A stretch of DNA of 64,000 nucleotides from Sulfitobacter geojensis (GCF_000622325.1 NZ_JASE01000005.1:1302001-1366000), one strand, 5' to 3'. Numbered from the stretch's first letter, positions 55,079 to 64,000 are shown. The notes: generated by a model from the letters alone, not told the origin. Program-made: numbers and translations.

Positions 55079-55966
55079 TTAGCCTTTTTCGATCGCTTCT
55101 TTGACCGCTTCACCCAATGTTGCCGGGCTGTCGGCCACCACAATACCTGCGGATTTCATGGCTTCGATCTTGTCTTCGGCACCACCTTTACCGCCTGCAA
55201 CGATCGCGCCAGCGTGGCCCATGCGACGTCCGGGAGGGGCGGTGCGGCCTGCGATGAAGCCGGCAGTTGGTTTCCAACGGCCCTTTTTCTTTTCATCGGC
55301 AAGGAACTGCGCTGCTTCTTCTTCGGCGGACCCGCCGATTTCGCCAATCATGATGATAGACTGGGTTTCGTCATCGGCGAGAAACATTTCCAAAACGTCA
55401 ATGTGTTCGGTGCCTTTGATCGGGTCGCCGCCGATGCCAACCGCCGAAGATTGGCCGTAGCCTAGATCGGAGGTCTGCTTGACCGCTTCATAGGTCAATG
55501 TACCGGAACGCGAGACCACGCCGCAGGAGCCGCGTTTGTGGATGTGACCGGGCATGATGCCGATTTTGCAGGCGTCAGGGGTGATCACGCCGGGGCAGTT
55601 CGGGCCGATCAGACGGGATTTGGAACCCTCAAGTGCGCGCTGCACGCGCATCATGTCCAGTACAGGAATACCTTCGGTGATGCAGACGATCAGCGGCATT
55701 TCCGCGTCGATCGCTTCAAGGATGGAATCCGCCGCGAAGGGGGGAGGCACGTAAATCACCGAAGCATTCGCTTCGGTCATGTGCATGGCCTCGTGCACGG
55801 AGTTGTACACGGGCAGGTCCAGATGCTTTTGGCCGCCTTTGCCGGGGGTCACACCGCCAACCATTTTGGTGCCATATGCGATGGCCTGCTCGGTGTGGAA
55901 CGTGCCTTGCGAGCCGGTCAGGCCCTGACAGATAACTTTGGTATTTTCGTCTACGAGTACGGCCAT
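55079..55966 (-). CDS. sucD: Succinyl-CoA synthetase alpha subunit
   Basis: A 295-residue CoA-binding subunit. CoA motif [18 protein letters not shown], nucleotide segment SGTLTYEAV and the phosphorylated histidine in [13 protein letters not shown] are present. It forms the enzyme with SucC, encoded upstream with two small genes between. Confidence 0.95.
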   Translation of the reverse strand: MAVLVDENTKVICQGLTGSQGTFHTEQAIAYGTKMVGGVTPGKGGQKHLDLPVYNSVHEAMHMTEANASVIYVPPPFAADSILEAIDAEMPLIVCITEGIPVLDMMRVQRALEGSKSRLIGPNCPGVITPDACKIGIMPGHIHKRGSCGVVSRSGTLTYEAVKQTSDLGYGQSSAVGIGGDPIKGTEHIDVLEMFLADDETQSIIMIGEIGGSAEEEAAQFLADEKKKGRWKPTAGFIAGRTAPPGRRMGHAGAIVAGGKGGAEDKIEAMKSAGIVVADSPATLGEAVKEAIEKG

Positions 55967-56025
55967 TGAGGCGTCTCCTTTGGGTATTGGGTCAATATGT
56001 TGCGATGGGCCAGCGCGCGACAGGC

Positions 56026-56316
56026 TCAGTCGATGATAGGGGTCGAACCGTCATTTACGCTGGACGTATAGTGGTGCCCGCTTGAAGCGTGGCATTTGTG
56101 GGTATGGTGATGGCAGCTGACTGCGGGGGCGGTGTTATCGCCCTGCAGCGCGACATAGGTGCCATTTGCAAGGAAGGAACCGCTCGGATGCACGGCTTGC
56201 GGGCCGTCACGTACCGTCATTTCGCCGCCACCGCAGGCCGCAAGAAAACCAGCGAGGCCAAGCACAACGCCTGTCCGTGCAAAGGAAAAGCGATTGATAC
56301 CGGAAAAAGCGTTCAT
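56026..56316 (-). CDS. Small lipoprotein, histidine/cysteine-rich
   Basis: Ninety-six residues with a lipoprotein signal (about 1-28, FLAAC). The mature part has a potential metal-binding cluster [21 protein letters not shown] precedes ATG 56316. It recalls the histidine-bearing lipoprotein after argH. No family is recognised. Confidence 0.7.
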   Translation of the reverse strand: MNAFSGINRFSFARTGVVLGLAGFLAACGGGEMTVRDGPQAVHPSGSFLANGTYVALQGDNTAPAVSCHHHTHKCHASSGHHYTSSVNDGSTPIID

Positions 56317-56374
56317 GAGGCGGTCCTTCTGAGATTGTGGATAGGTGTGGCGGAAAGCGGAACGTAAGGAATTG

Positions 56375-56887
56375 TCATTGCGAGGCCCCCAGCCCAAGCC
56401 CGTCATACAGGCGGTCAACGGCCATAAAGGTGCGCGCATCATCGTTACGGGTGCCAATATGGACCACCGCAACACGCCCGCGCAGCAATTTACGCCCTTC
56501 GATCAGCGCTGTGCCGTCTTGGGACTGATGGGTGTCAGGCAGGGGGACCTTGCGACCAAACACTGGCGGCGTCTGCATTTGCTTGCGCAACGCGGTAATC
56601 GCCCGGGCGGTATGGTTGCCGTCAAACGCGACCTCACAGCGCCGTTCCACCCCTTCGGGTGCCTCGGCTGGGCGCGGTTCAAGGCTGTCGTCCCAGAAGG
56701 TCAGATAAAACAGGGCAGCGTCGACGTTCATGTTCTTGCGCGCCTCCGCTTCTGTTTGTCCGGCCTTGAAACACCAGCTGTTGAACACATTGATCGCATG
56801 TCGGGCCGGATCAGCCATAGCGTCGCCCGCCGCCCCCAAAAGGGCAGTCAGGCTAAGCGCATGAGCGGCTGTCAGGGCCGAAGGCAT
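56375..56887 (-). CDS. Hypothetical exported protein of the suc cluster
   Basis: A 170-residue protein with a signal peptide ([20 protein letters not shown], then GDAMADPA). Short motifs [16 protein letters not shown] and [22 protein letters not shown] are seen. It sits between sucC and sucD, a place where homologues occur in related genomes, sometimes mislabelled as a synthetase subunit. The function is unknown. Confidence 0.7.
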   Translation of the reverse strand: MPSALTAAHALSLTALLGAAGDAMADPARHAINVFNSWCFKAGQTEAEARKNMNVDAALFYLTFWDDSLEPRPAEAPEGVERRCEVAFDGNHTARAITALRKQMQTPPVFGRKVPLPDTHQSQDGTALIEGRKLLRGRVAVVHIGTRNDDARTFMAVDRLYDGLGLGASQ

Positions 56888-56909
56888 CCTTGCGTTCCTT
56901 GTTCCGAAC

Positions 56910-58103
56910 CTATCCCTTTACCGCGGCTACGATCTTTTGTGCGCCGTCCTTCAGGTCTTCCGCTGCAATCACATCAAGGCCCGAATTGTTGATAATGTCT
57001 TTGCCCTGCTGCACGTTTGTGCCTTCAAGACGGACAACCAGTGGCACTTTCAGGCCGACTTCTTTTACCGCAGCGACAACGCCTTCGGCGATGACGTCAC
57101 AGCGCATAATGCCGCCGAAGATGTTGACCAGAATGCCTTTGACCTTTGGGTCGGAGGTGATGATCTTGAACGCTTCGGTCACTTTTTCTTTGGTCGCACC
57201 GCCGCCTACGTCGAGGAAGTTGGCAGGCTCGGAACCGTAGAGTTTGATGATGTCCATGGTCGCCATGGCCAGACCCGCACCGTTCACCATGCAGCCGATT
57301 TCACCGTCAAGCGTGATGTAGTTCAGGTCGTATTTGGACGCCTCAAGCTCTTTGGCGTCTTCTTCGGTTTCGTCGCGCAATTCGTTAATATCGGCGTGGC
57401 GATAGATGGCATTGCCGTCAAATGCGACCTTGGCATCCAGTACTTTGAGGTCACCGCTGTCGGAAACGATCAGCGGGTTGATTTCCAGCATCTCCATGTC
57501 CTTTTCAAGGAATGCTTTATACAGCAGACCCATCAGGCCGACACATTGCTTGACCTGTTTGCCTTCCAGACCCAATGCAAATGCGATGCGACGGCCGTGG
57601 AATGCCTGATAACCGGTAGCCGGATCCACAGAAAAGCTCAGGATCTTGTCCGGCGTGTTCTCTGCGACTTCTTCGATGTCCATGCCACCTTCGGTGGAGC
57701 AGACGAACGAAACGCGCGAGGTCTGGCGATCTACCAGCAAAGCGAGGTAAAGTTCGGTTTCAATGCCGGAACCGTCTTCGATGTAGATGCGGTTCACTTG
57801 CTTGCCGGCGGGGCCGGTCTGGTGCGTGACCAAGGTACGGCCAAGCATCTTTTTGGCTTCCTCGGCTGCTTCTTCAACCGATTTGGCAAGGCGCACACCG
57901 CCTGCTTCGCCTGCATCCGCTTCCTTGAATTTGCCCTTGCCGCGGCCACCTGCGTGGATCTGCGCTTTGACAACCCAAAGCGGGCCGTCCATTTCGCCCG
58001 CCGCAGTTTTCGCGTCTTCGGCCTTGAGGACGACGCGGCCATCGGAGACAGGTGCGCCATAGCTGCGCAAGAGGGCTTTCGCCTGATATTCGTGGATGTT
58101 CAT
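56910..58103 (-). CDS. sucC: Succinyl-CoA synthetase beta subunit
   Basis: A 397-residue ATP-grasp subunit with [35 protein letters not shown], the LEINPLIV catalytic segment and [12 protein letters not shown]. It begins the minus-strand succinate segment. A double operator-like site lies about 109-143 bp upstream. Confidence 0.95.
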   Translation of the reverse strand: MNIHEYQAKALLRSYGAPVSDGRVVLKAEDAKTAAGEMDGPLWVVKAQIHAGGRGKGKFKEADAGEAGGVRLAKSVEEAAEEAKKMLGRTLVTHQTGPAGKQVNRIYIEDGSGIETELYLALLVDRQTSRVSFVCSTEGGMDIEEVAENTPDKILSFSVDPATGYQAFHGRRIAFALGLEGKQVKQCVGLMGLLYKAFLEKDMEMLEINPLIVSDSGDLKVLDAKVAFDGNAIYRHADINELRDETEEDAKELEASKYDLNYITLDGEIGCMVNGAGLAMATMDIIKLYGSEPANFLDVGGGATKEKVTEAFKIITSDPKVKGILVNIFGGIMRCDVIAEGVVAAVKEVGLKVPLVVRLEGTNVQQGKDIINNSGLDVIAAEDLKDGAQKIVAAVKG

Positions 58104-58421
58104 GAAAAACGGTCCCGTTTTTGTTCAAGTCACAGGCAGGCTCGCCAGTGAGTCTTATGGTTCCTATCCAGCCTTGAGTACTTTTTGTCGCATTGCCAGC
58201 AGAAAGCGACATTTGTGATCACACTTGAAAAACGTGTGATCACAAAGCTGCGCAAATTAAGGGGATGGCAAGGAAATACCTGCCCCTTATGGCCAAAACG
58301 GGCACCGGTACTAAAGTAGCTGCCGAGGAATCGCTTTCTCGTCATCACTTTTCCGACCGCAAAAACGGTGCATCAGAGAGTGACGGTGACAACCGGTCTT
58401 CCCCGGTGCCACCGTCGTCAA
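58104..58421. promoter_or_regulatory. Promoter region of the suc block
   Basis: The 318-bp gap between mch and sucC has no gene. It holds the paired TGTGATCACA operators and a low-scoring region towards mch in which I see no clear terminator. Confidence 0.55.
58212..58246. promoter_or_regulatory. Paired TGTGATCACA operators upstream of sucC
   Basis: TTTGTGATCACAC and its exact inverse GTGTGATCACAAA lie 9 bp apart, giving a 13-bp-arm inverted repeat. Each arm itself contains the palindrome TGTGATCACA (58214-58223 and 58235-58244), centred 21 bp apart, two helical turns. This is the pattern of cooperative dimer binding by a GntR- or LacI/MerR-type regulator. No T-run follows, so it is not a terminator. 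Confidence 0.65.
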
Positions 58422-59453
58422 TTACAAGGGCATCAAGGCCCAGTAGTCCAGGTCAAGCAGAACATCGGGCAGGTATTTGCCGTCTTCCCCCCGCAGGGCA
58501 AAGGGATCGCCGCCTTTAGTCGCCACCAGCCGCAGGCGGATCGCGCCAACGCCCGGTGCGTCGGTTTCGGCCTTGTCGATCACTTCGGACCACGCGCGGA
58601 TCGTATCGCCCGCAAGACAGGGGTTCGCATGTGCGCCGCCGTTCAGGCCCACGATCATCTGCGCATTTGCCAGACCGTTGAATGACAACGCGCGGGCCAT
58701 GGAAATGACGTGGCCGCCATAAATCAGGCGGGTGCCATCGGGACGTGCAGACGTGTCGAAATGCACTTTGGCCGTGTTTTGCCAGAGGCGGGTCGCCATC
58801 ATATGTTCGGCCTCCTCGACGGTCACCCCGTCAACGTGGTCGATTTGTTCGCCAATTTCGTAATCTGACAGCCGGTGCGCTTCGCCCGCCAAGGTGAAAT
58901 CATAGTTGGTGAAATCAAGGCCCTTGGGGATCACCAGCTGATCCGCACTCAACGCTTTTGGCAGATCGGGGACGACGGTTTCAGGGGCGGGGGCATCGAC
59001 ATTGCGTTTGCGCACCATCACCCAGCGCACATATTCCAGCACCGGTTCGTCATGTTGGTTCAAACCGGTCGTGCGCACATAGACCACACCGGTTTTGCCG
59101 TTGGAGTTCTGTTTCAAACCAATCACTTCGGATTGGCTGCGCAGGGTGTCACCGGGCCAGACGGGGGCCAGCCAGCGGCCCTGCGCATATCCCAGATTGG
59201 CCACAGCATTCAGCGATACATCCGGCACGGTTTTGCCAAAAACGATGTGAAACGCGATCAGATCATCCAGCGGGCTGAAGGGCAGGCCACTGGATTGGGC
59301 AAACTGGTCGGATGAATACAGGGCATGCCGCGCCGGATAGAGCATGTGATAAAGCGCGCGCTCGCCCATTTTTACAGTCCGCGGGACCGCGTGATGCAGG
59401 GTTTCGCCAACGGTGTAGTCTTCGAAAAAGCGCCCGGAATTTGTCTTGGCCAT
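58422..59453 (-). CDS. mch: Mesaconyl-CoA hydratase (ethylmalonyl-CoA pathway)
   Basis: A 343-residue double MaoC-like (hot-dog) hydratase that interconverts mesaconyl-CoA and beta-methylmalyl-CoA. FFEDYTVGETLHHAVPRTVK opens the first domain. FDTSARPDGTRLIYGGHVISMARAL carries the second-half hydratase segment. The length and the position next to a malyl-CoA thioesterase-type gene and sucC fit Rhodobacter mch. The start overlaps the DUF1737 stop (TGATG). Confidence 0.9.
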   Translation of the reverse strand: MAKTNSGRFFEDYTVGETLHHAVPRTVKMGERALYHMLYPARHALYSSDQFAQSSGLPFSPLDDLIAFHIVFGKTVPDVSLNAVANLGYAQGRWLAPVWPGDTLRSQSEVIGLKQNSNGKTGVVYVRTTGLNQHDEPVLEYVRWVMVRKRNVDAPAPETVVPDLPKALSADQLVIPKGLDFTNYDFTLAGEAHRLSDYEIGEQIDHVDGVTVEEAEHMMATRLWQNTAKVHFDTSARPDGTRLIYGGHVISMARALSFNGLANAQMIVGLNGGAHANPCLAGDTIRAWSEVIDKAETDAPGVGAIRLRLVATKGGDPFALRGEDGKYLPDVLLDLDYWALMPL

Positions 59454-59656
59454 CAATGCGCCCCTAATTTGGTGTCGGGCGTATAGGTGCCTTCGACTTC
59501 TTTTACGACCGACTGGCCACAACGCATCAGGCCGGCCTTGTGGTCCCATGTCTGGGTTGGAGAGCCGTAAAGTTCCCAGCCCTTGTTCAATGCCTCTGTC
59601 ACCTTGTGACAAAAGGCGGACGTGTCTTCTTCTGACAGGAAGCGGTAGAGTTTCAT
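59453..59656 (-). CDS. DUF1737 protein
   Basis: A 67-residue soluble protein with KLYRFLSEEDTSAFCHKVTEALNKGW and LYGSPTQTWDHKAG, marks of DUF1737. It lies 10 bp behind the NnrU gene and overlaps mch. The function is unknown; this small gene accompanies mch in related genomes I recall. Confidence 0.82.
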   Translation of the reverse strand: MKLYRFLSEEDTSAFCHKVTEALNKGWELYGSPTQTWDHKAGLMRCGQSVVKEVEGTYTPDTKLGAH

Positions 59657-59666
59657 GGTTGTTTCC

Positions 59667-60224
59667 TTAGCTCGAGAACGGCGAGACGCCGAGCCACAGA
59701 TGAATTGCGGCGATAACGATGAACATCACCAGCGTGATCACTGAAAGGCGGATATAGGTGGGACGGCCGGCGGGGGCAGGGGGCGTCCAGTCGGGTTCGG
59801 CGCGGTTGATCAGGATTACACTGCCCACGGCCCAAGCCAGCAGACCGCCGAACAGGATCACCGAAGCCAGATCACCGTTTACCAGCAAATGCGCTGCGGC
59901 CCAGATTTTCACGGCCGTCAGTTGCGGATGGCGCAGTTTGTACGCCGGCCACGCCTTGGCCCCTTTGGCTGCCGACGAACCATAGACCCAGAGGGCCAGC
60001 ACCATCGCAAGGTTATTGAGGTGTTTCAGGAACATCGGCGGATGCCAGACGGGAATGAACGCCGCCATCCGGTAACCGATGATCATCAGTACAACCGATG
60101 CAAGGATCGCCACTGCGATCATCCCCTTGCCCGGCATGCCCAAAGCGGCGCGCGCATCGGGTTTCAGGCGCTTAAACCAATGTGCGCCGGTCCAAAGGAT
60201 CAGGCCGATGATCAACAGGATCAT
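59667..60224 (-). CDS. NnrU-family membrane protein
   Basis: A 185-residue protein with about five hydrophobic helices and the NnrU features LGMPGKGMIAVAIL, HPPMFLKHLNNLAMVLALW and LRHPQLTAVKIWAAAHLLVNGD. NnrU was named for nitrite/nitric oxide reduction, but no such genes are nearby. It resembles isoprenylcysteine-methyltransferase-type membrane proteins. It lies 4 bp behind the lyase gene. Confidence 0.82.
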   Translation of the reverse strand: MILLIIGLILWTGAHWFKRLKPDARAALGMPGKGMIAVAILASVVLMIIGYRMAAFIPVWHPPMFLKHLNNLAMVLALWVYGSSAAKGAKAWPAYKLRHPQLTAVKIWAAAHLLVNGDLASVILFGGLLAWAVGSVILINRAEPDWTPPAPAGRPTYIRLSVITLVMFIVIAAIHLWLGVSPFSS

Positions 60225-60228
60225 ATGT

Positions 60229-61086
60229 TCACTCCGCGTTCAGGGCTGCAATTGCATCCAGTTTTGCCAGAGTTTCACGGGCGGTGGCAACATGAAGGTT
60301 TTCGACGATCTTGCCATCCACCACGGCAACGCCCTGGCCGGAGGCTTCGATCTCTTCCAAAGCGGCGATTTGACGGCGGGCCAGATCGACTTCTGCTTCC
60401 GAGGGGGAAAATGCGGCGTTGGCAACATCCAGCTGCGCAGGGTGGATCAGGGTTTTGCCGTCAAACCCCATGTCGCGTCCCTGATCACACTCAGCCTTGT
60501 GGCCTTCGTCGTCTTTGAACGCGTTATAAACACCGTCGATGATCGCGCAGTCATGCGCTTTGGCGGCCAGCAGGCACAGACCCAAACCGGCCATCATGGG
60601 CAGGCGGTCAGCGCGGAACCGCGTTTGCAGGTCTTTGGCCAGATCGTTGGTGCCCATTACCATGGCTTGCAACTGCCCATGTGCGGCAATCGCGGCTGCG
60701 TTCAGCATTGCACCGGGCGTTTCCATCATCGCCCAAAGCGGGATGTCGCCCACTATTTTCGCCAATGCATCCAGATCCGCAGGGCTGCCGACCTTGGGTA
60801 GCAGAATCGCATCGGCACCCATTGTCGCGGCCGCGGCAGCGTCCTCCGCGCCCCAAGGGGTATCAAGACCGTTGATGCGGATCACTTTGAAGCGGTTGCC
60901 GTAGCCGCCGGTTTCAAGCGCGGCAGCAAGCGTTGCGCGGGCGGCTGGCTTTTCATCAGGTGTTACCGCGTCTTCGAGATCAAATATGATCGCGTCGCAG
61001 GAAAGACCGCGCGCCTTGTCGAGTGCGCGCTCTTTGGAGGCGGGAATATACAGCACAGAGCGCAGCGGGCGGGTGATCTTGGACAT
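60229..61086 (-). CDS. mcl2: CoA-ester lyase, probable (3S)-malyl-CoA thioesterase
   Basis: A 285-residue HpcH/HpaI-fold enzyme. LRSVLYIPASKERALDKA, IFDLEDAV (metal-binding acid), LLPKVGSP, MMETPGAML and FDGKTLIHPAQLDV are typical of the CitE/Mcl family. The length and placement with mch match Rhodobacter Mcl2, which hydrolyses malyl-CoA, rather than the longer Mcl1. The first codons follow GGAGTTCACC upstream of ATG 61086. Confidence 0.85.
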   Translation of the reverse strand: MSKITRPLRSVLYIPASKERALDKARGLSCDAIIFDLEDAVTPDEKPAARATLAAALETGGYGNRFKVIRINGLDTPWGAEDAAAAATMGADAILLPKVGSPADLDALAKIVGDIPLWAMMETPGAMLNAAAIAAHGQLQAMVMGTNDLAKDLQTRFRADRLPMMAGLGLCLLAAKAHDCAIIDGVYNAFKDDEGHKAECDQGRDMGFDGKTLIHPAQLDVANAAFSPSEAEVDLARRQIAALEEIEASGQGVAVVDGKIVENLHVATARETLAKLDAIAALNAE

Positions 61087-61416
61087 GGGTGAACTCCGGT
61101 TGGGTCATAATGTTGCGCGCAAAGGGCCATTTTTTTCGGAATAGTTCAAGCTCAATTGTGCCGCAATGCAGCAATGATCAAATTTTGCGTGTTCGACCTG
61201 CGCTGCGGACGCTTGATTAACCATTACTTCAGTCCTGTTACGCAAAGTGTCTGCCATCGCACCCACTGGGGAGAGCCGTTCCGGCAAGACCGTCGGACAT
61301 AAGCGGCAAGGGCGCGTGATCAGATATCATAACCTGGGCCACCCGGGTCCCGCCGGAAAAATCCGGGGTTGGTCCGAGGACCTTCGGGTGCGGTCTTTCG
61401 AATGAAGGCACATAGG
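61087..61416. promoter_or_regulatory. Intergenic region upstream of mcl2
   Basis: A 330-bp region between divergent genes. It has a poly-T/A stretch near 61125-61131 and an imperfect palindrome TGCCGCAATGCAGCA (61159-61173, 6 of 7 arm bases paired), 73 bp before mcl2. That resembles the TGC-rich site of the polyhydroxyalkanoate regulator PhaR. No gene is seen. Confidence 0.4.
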
Positions 61417-61749
61417 ATGAATAAAATTGGGAAAGTACTCAAGCTGGGCGGATTAACGGCTGCGGCGGCTTTGTATCTGGCAACGACGACGGATGTCGCG
61501 GCACAAAACGGGCGAAATTGCGCGCCGCGCGAGGCTGTGATGGATCGGCTGGCTGAGAATTATGGCGAAACACGACAATCCATCGGACTCGGGTCCAACA
61601 ATGCCATGGTGGAGGTATACGCCTCTTTGGAAACGGGCAGCTGGACGATCACGGTGACCTCACCCGGCGGGCTGACCTGTTTGGTGGCCTCGGGGCAATC
61701 ATTTGAAACTGTCGCCGATGTCCTGCCCGCGAAGGGGAATGACGCCTGA
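61417..61749 (+). CDS. Exported hypothetical protein
   Basis: A 110-residue protein with a signal peptide (MNKIGKVLKLGGLTAAAALY, cleavage near VAAQ). The mature part has two cysteines (NCAPREAVMDRLAENYGET and GGLTCLVASGQSF) about 60 residues apart. An upstream ATG at 61402 is possible. The family is conserved but unnamed in Rhodobacteraceae as far as I recall. A strong terminator follows. Confidence 0.72.
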   Translation: MNKIGKVLKLGGLTAAAALYLATTTDVAAQNGRNCAPREAVMDRLAENYGETRQSIGLGSNNAMVEVYASLETGSWTITVTSPGGLTCLVASGQSFETVADVLPAKGNDA

Positions 61750-61786
61750 CGACAACGAACAATTGAACAAATGGATGTTTAAGGGG

Positions 61787-61809
61787 CGGGCCGGTTGGCC
61801 CGTTTTTTT
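61787..61809 (+). terminator. Rho-independent terminator
   Basis: CGGGCC-GGTT-GGCCCG followed by seven T residues, 37 bp after the stop of the exported hypothetical protein. It also lies just beyond the convergent TSUP gene end. Confidence 0.88.
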
Positions 61810-61816
61810 GTCTCTC

Positions 61817-62572
61817 TCAGGTCAGCCCGTCCCAAATCAGCTTGCCGCCGGTTGCCATCAGCAAAACATAAGTCAGCGTGAAAAACAGCCGCTCCGGCAC
61901 AAGGACATGGGCCCGTACCCCCAGCCACGTGCCGAAAATCGCGAAGGGGGCGAGAACGATATTGGCCAGAAAAGTCTGCGTGGTGAACATGCCGAGCACA
62001 GCATAAGGCAGGAATTTTAAAATGTTGAGCACCCAGAACACGATCACCGTGGTCGCCTGAAACTGGGTTTTGCTTAGACCGCGGCTGAGCAAAAAGAACG
62101 CAGCCGGCGGTCCACCCGCATGGCTGATAAAGGTGGTGAACCCCGTCAAAGTGCCAAAGAAAAAACCGGCACCATCCGGCATTCGTGTCTTGGCCATTCG
62201 CACAATGCCCGTCGCCAACGCCACCTGCCACAACACGAACGCGACCGACACACTGCCAATCAAAAGGCGCAGTAAATCCGGTGACGCCACGCGGTACAAA
62301 AGGATGCCCGCCACGATGCCCGGCAATCCGCCAAGGATCAGTAATTTTGCGTCCGCCACGCTCCATTTCCCCCAGTAGGGTTTCAGCGATGAGACGTCGA
62401 TCAGCATCAGTAACGGCAGCATGATTCCAAGTGCCAGTTCGGGAGGCACAACCAAGGCAAGGATCGATGCTGATGCAAAGGCGGCCCCTGATCCAAAACC
62501 GGCCTTTGAGACGCCCGCAAAGATGACTGCCGGACCGGCGACGCAGAAAAAGAACAGATCAAGATTTAGCAT
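61817..62572 (-). CDS. TauE/SafE (TSUP) family permease
   Basis: A 251-residue membrane protein with about eight hydrophobic helices, with GFGSGAAFASASILALVVPPELALGIMLPLL and FGTLTGFTTFISHAGGPPAAFFLL, marks of the sulfite exporter TauE/SafE (TSUP) family. Members move sulfite, sulfoacetate or related anions. It diverges from the PRC-barrel gene. Confidence 0.88.
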   Translation of the reverse strand: MLNLDLFFFCVAGPAVIFAGVSKAGFGSGAAFASASILALVVPPELALGIMLPLLMLIDVSSLKPYWGKWSVADAKLLILGGLPGIVAGILLYRVASPDLLRLLIGSVSVAFVLWQVALATGIVRMAKTRMPDGAGFFFGTLTGFTTFISHAGGPPAAFFLLSRGLSKTQFQATTVIVFWVLNILKFLPYAVLGMFTTQTFLANIVLAPFAIFGTWLGVRAHVLVPERLFFTLTYVLLMATGGKLIWDGLT

Positions 62573-62647
62573 GTCGTCAATTAAAGCCGTTCTTTTTGTT
62601 AAGTTTTCGCGGAACGAAAATTGAGCAGCGCCGTTGTTAAGTCAGAC

Positions 62648-62662
62648 GGATGATTATCATCC
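62648..62662. promoter_or_regulatory. 15-bp palindrome before the PRC-barrel gene
   Basis: GGATGATTATCATCC is a perfect palindrome (7-bp arms, one central base) 24 bp upstream of the start, just before AAAGGAG. It would lie in the 5' leader or at the transcription start and could be an operator. Confidence 0.5.
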
Positions 62663-62685
62663 AAGACACTAAAGGAGTACTAGAT

Positions 62686-63555
62686 ATGAAACGCTTTCTG
62701 AGCACAACTGCAGTCCTTTTGGCATTCTCCGGCGCGGCATTCGCGGACGCCCACGCATCGAACTTTGGCACCGTACAATTCGAACAGGATGACTTCTTTG
62801 CGTCCGACCTGATCGGCATGCGGATCTACAACAGCGAGAGCCAGATCGAAGACGGGTACACGATCAACGACGGTGGCGAAACCGAATGGGATGACATCGG
62901 TGAAATCAACGACATCATCGTAAGCAAAGATGGCGAAATTCGTGCAGTCGTATTGGGTGTTGGTGGCTTTTTGGGCCTCGGCGAACGTGACGTGACTGTT
63001 TCAATGGACGCAATCAAGGTCGTACAGGAAAAAGACGACGCCGATGATCGCTTTCTGGTCGTGACCACGTCCAAGGAAATTTTGGAAAACGCGCCAGTGT
63101 TTGAAGCAGACATGGACGACGACATGGCCGAAAACAACGATAACATGGCCAAGGACGACGCCGTAGAGAAAGACATGGCAGAGTCAAAGGTGGATGACAC
63201 AACAGCCATGTCCAACGACTCAGCTCTGGTACGTCCGATGATGGAGCGCGACGGTTATGCCGAAATCGAACCGGTAGAAGTCGAGCAACTGACGGCGGAA
63301 AAAATTCAAGGGTCGTACGTTTACGGTGAGAACGACGAAACCGTCGGCGAAATCGGCAGCCTGCTGATGAATGACGACGGCAAGGTATCGCAGGCCGTGA
63401 TCAACGTGGGCGGTTTCCTTGGCTTGGGCGAAAAACCTGTCGCCGTTAGCTTTGAGAAAATCCAGATCCTGAAAGGCGTTGATGGCGACGACTACCGCTT
63501 CTACATCGACAGCACTCAGGAAAAACTGGAAGCGCTGCCAGAATACGAAGACTAA
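62686..63555 (+). CDS. Exported double PRC-barrel protein
   Basis: A 289-residue exported protein. A signal peptide (MKRFLSTTAVLLAFSGAAFA, then DAHAS) is followed by two PRC-barrel domains with near-identical cores (VLGVGGFLGLGERDVTVSMD and VINVGGFLGLGEKPVAVSFE). They are joined by an acidic, Met-rich linker (about 145-185). AAAGGAG precedes the ATG. PRC-barrels bind proteins or RNA; periplasmic ones of this type are common in alphaproteobacteria with unknown role. A strong terminator follows. Confidence 0.83.
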   Translation: MKRFLSTTAVLLAFSGAAFADAHASNFGTVQFEQDDFFASDLIGMRIYNSESQIEDGYTINDGGETEWDDIGEINDIIVSKDGEIRAVVLGVGGFLGLGERDVTVSMDAIKVVQEKDDADDRFLVVTTSKEILENAPVFEADMDDDMAENNDNMAKDDAVEKDMAESKVDDTTAMSNDSALVRPMMERDGYAEIEPVEVEQLTAEKIQGSYVYGENDETVGEIGSLLMNDDGKVSQAVINVGGFLGLGEKPVAVSFEKIQILKGVDGDDYRFYIDSTQEKLEALPEYED

Positions 63556-63581
63556 GCGCTCGTTTCCTTCCAATTCTAACC

Positions 63582-63607
63582 AAAGGCCGCCTTTTTAGGC
63601 GGCCTTT
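63582..63607 (+). terminator. Rho-independent terminator after the PRC-barrel gene
   Basis: AAAGGCCGCC and GGCGGCCTTT pair perfectly over ten bases around TTTTTA, ending in TTT, 26 bp after the stop. Confidence 0.85.
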
Positions 63608-63615
63608 GACGTTTC

Positions 63616-63636
63616 TACCGCAGGGCTTTTGCGGTA
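63616..63636. promoter_or_regulatory. Inverted repeat upstream of mdh
   Basis: TACCGCA and TGCGGTA are perfect 7-bp arms around GGGCTTT, about 100 bp upstream of mdh. It may be an operator, but part of it lies just after the terminator and no binder is known. Confidence 0.4.
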
Positions 63637-63717
63637 TGTCAGGCGCAGTAAGCAAAGGTAGGAAAACCACGCAACTTGCAGGCTGCTGCGCATTTCGTTA
63701 TCTCGGCGGCAAATTAA

Positions 63718-64000
<283 letters not shown>

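Noticed and set aside
59667-60224. NnrU as evidence for a denitrification cluster
   Set aside because: No nitrite or nitric oxide reductase genes are nearby, and the gene sits with mch and mcl2 in a metabolic block.

Overview
The window is chromosomal DNA of an alphaproteobacterium, almost certainly Rhodobacteraceae, and most like the Roseobacter group. The evidence is the sucC/sucD/sucA/sucB/lpd cluster beside mesaconyl-CoA hydratase and a malyl-CoA thioesterase-type lyase (ethylmalonyl-CoA pathway), a SucB with two lipoyl domains, ftsEX beside a TIGR02302 protein and an MJ0042 zinc-ribbon protein, and a CtrA-type box. No rRNA or tRNA genes were seen. Naming a genus from sequence reading alone would be guesswork.

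Left accessory part (1-32 kb). First come an AraC regulator with a divergent SDR and a beheaded alpha/beta hydrolase. Then comes a minus-strand operon of GST, ChrR-like cupin, FAD amine oxidase and TetR, with a palindromic operator. A TetR gene follows with a secreted tandem-NTF2 protein. The most interesting locus lies at 7.2-19.9 kb. A GntR regulator overlapping a methylglyoxal synthase gene diverges from an eleven-kilobase, tightly overlapped operon. That operon encodes a tripartite tricarboxylate transporter (TctCBA), an isocitrate/tartrate-dehydrogenase-like enzyme, an Asp/Glu-racemase-fold enzyme, a DUF1537 (OtnK-type) kinase, an OtnC-type class II aldolase, an RraA/HMG-aldolase-like protein, an AbrB-family membrane protein and a divergent aconitase. 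Together this looks like uptake and breakdown of a hydroxylated di- or tricarboxylic acid to DHAP. The neighbouring methylglyoxal synthase would then act on DHAP. I know of no described pathway with this exact gene set.

A scarred region follows (19.9-24.5 kb). It holds two diverged TniB-like transposon remnants, a decayed IS3-family element, and two ordinary genes (an NTF2-like and an NmrA-like) between them. Further accessory metabolism runs to about 32.5 kb: a flavin dehydrogenase with a BASS transporter, a DUF900 lipoprotein hydrolase, a quinone oxidoreductase, and an SDR plus CmcJ-like gene facing a LysR regulator.

The right part (33-64 kb) is core-like: nagA with an amino-sugar kinase and a MarR-like regulator; a Hint-domain protein with a CtrA box; tlpA/argH/lysA; TIGR02302; ftsEX-plsC. 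It ends in a long minus-strand block of TCA and ethylmalonyl-CoA genes (mcl2, NnrU, DUF1737, mch, sucC, sucD, sucA, sucB, lpd with small envelope proteins between). Malate dehydrogenase starts at the right edge in the opposite direction and is cut by the window end. Two tandem TGTGATCACA palindromes 21 bp apart sit upstream of sucC and are good candidates for a carbon-flux operator.
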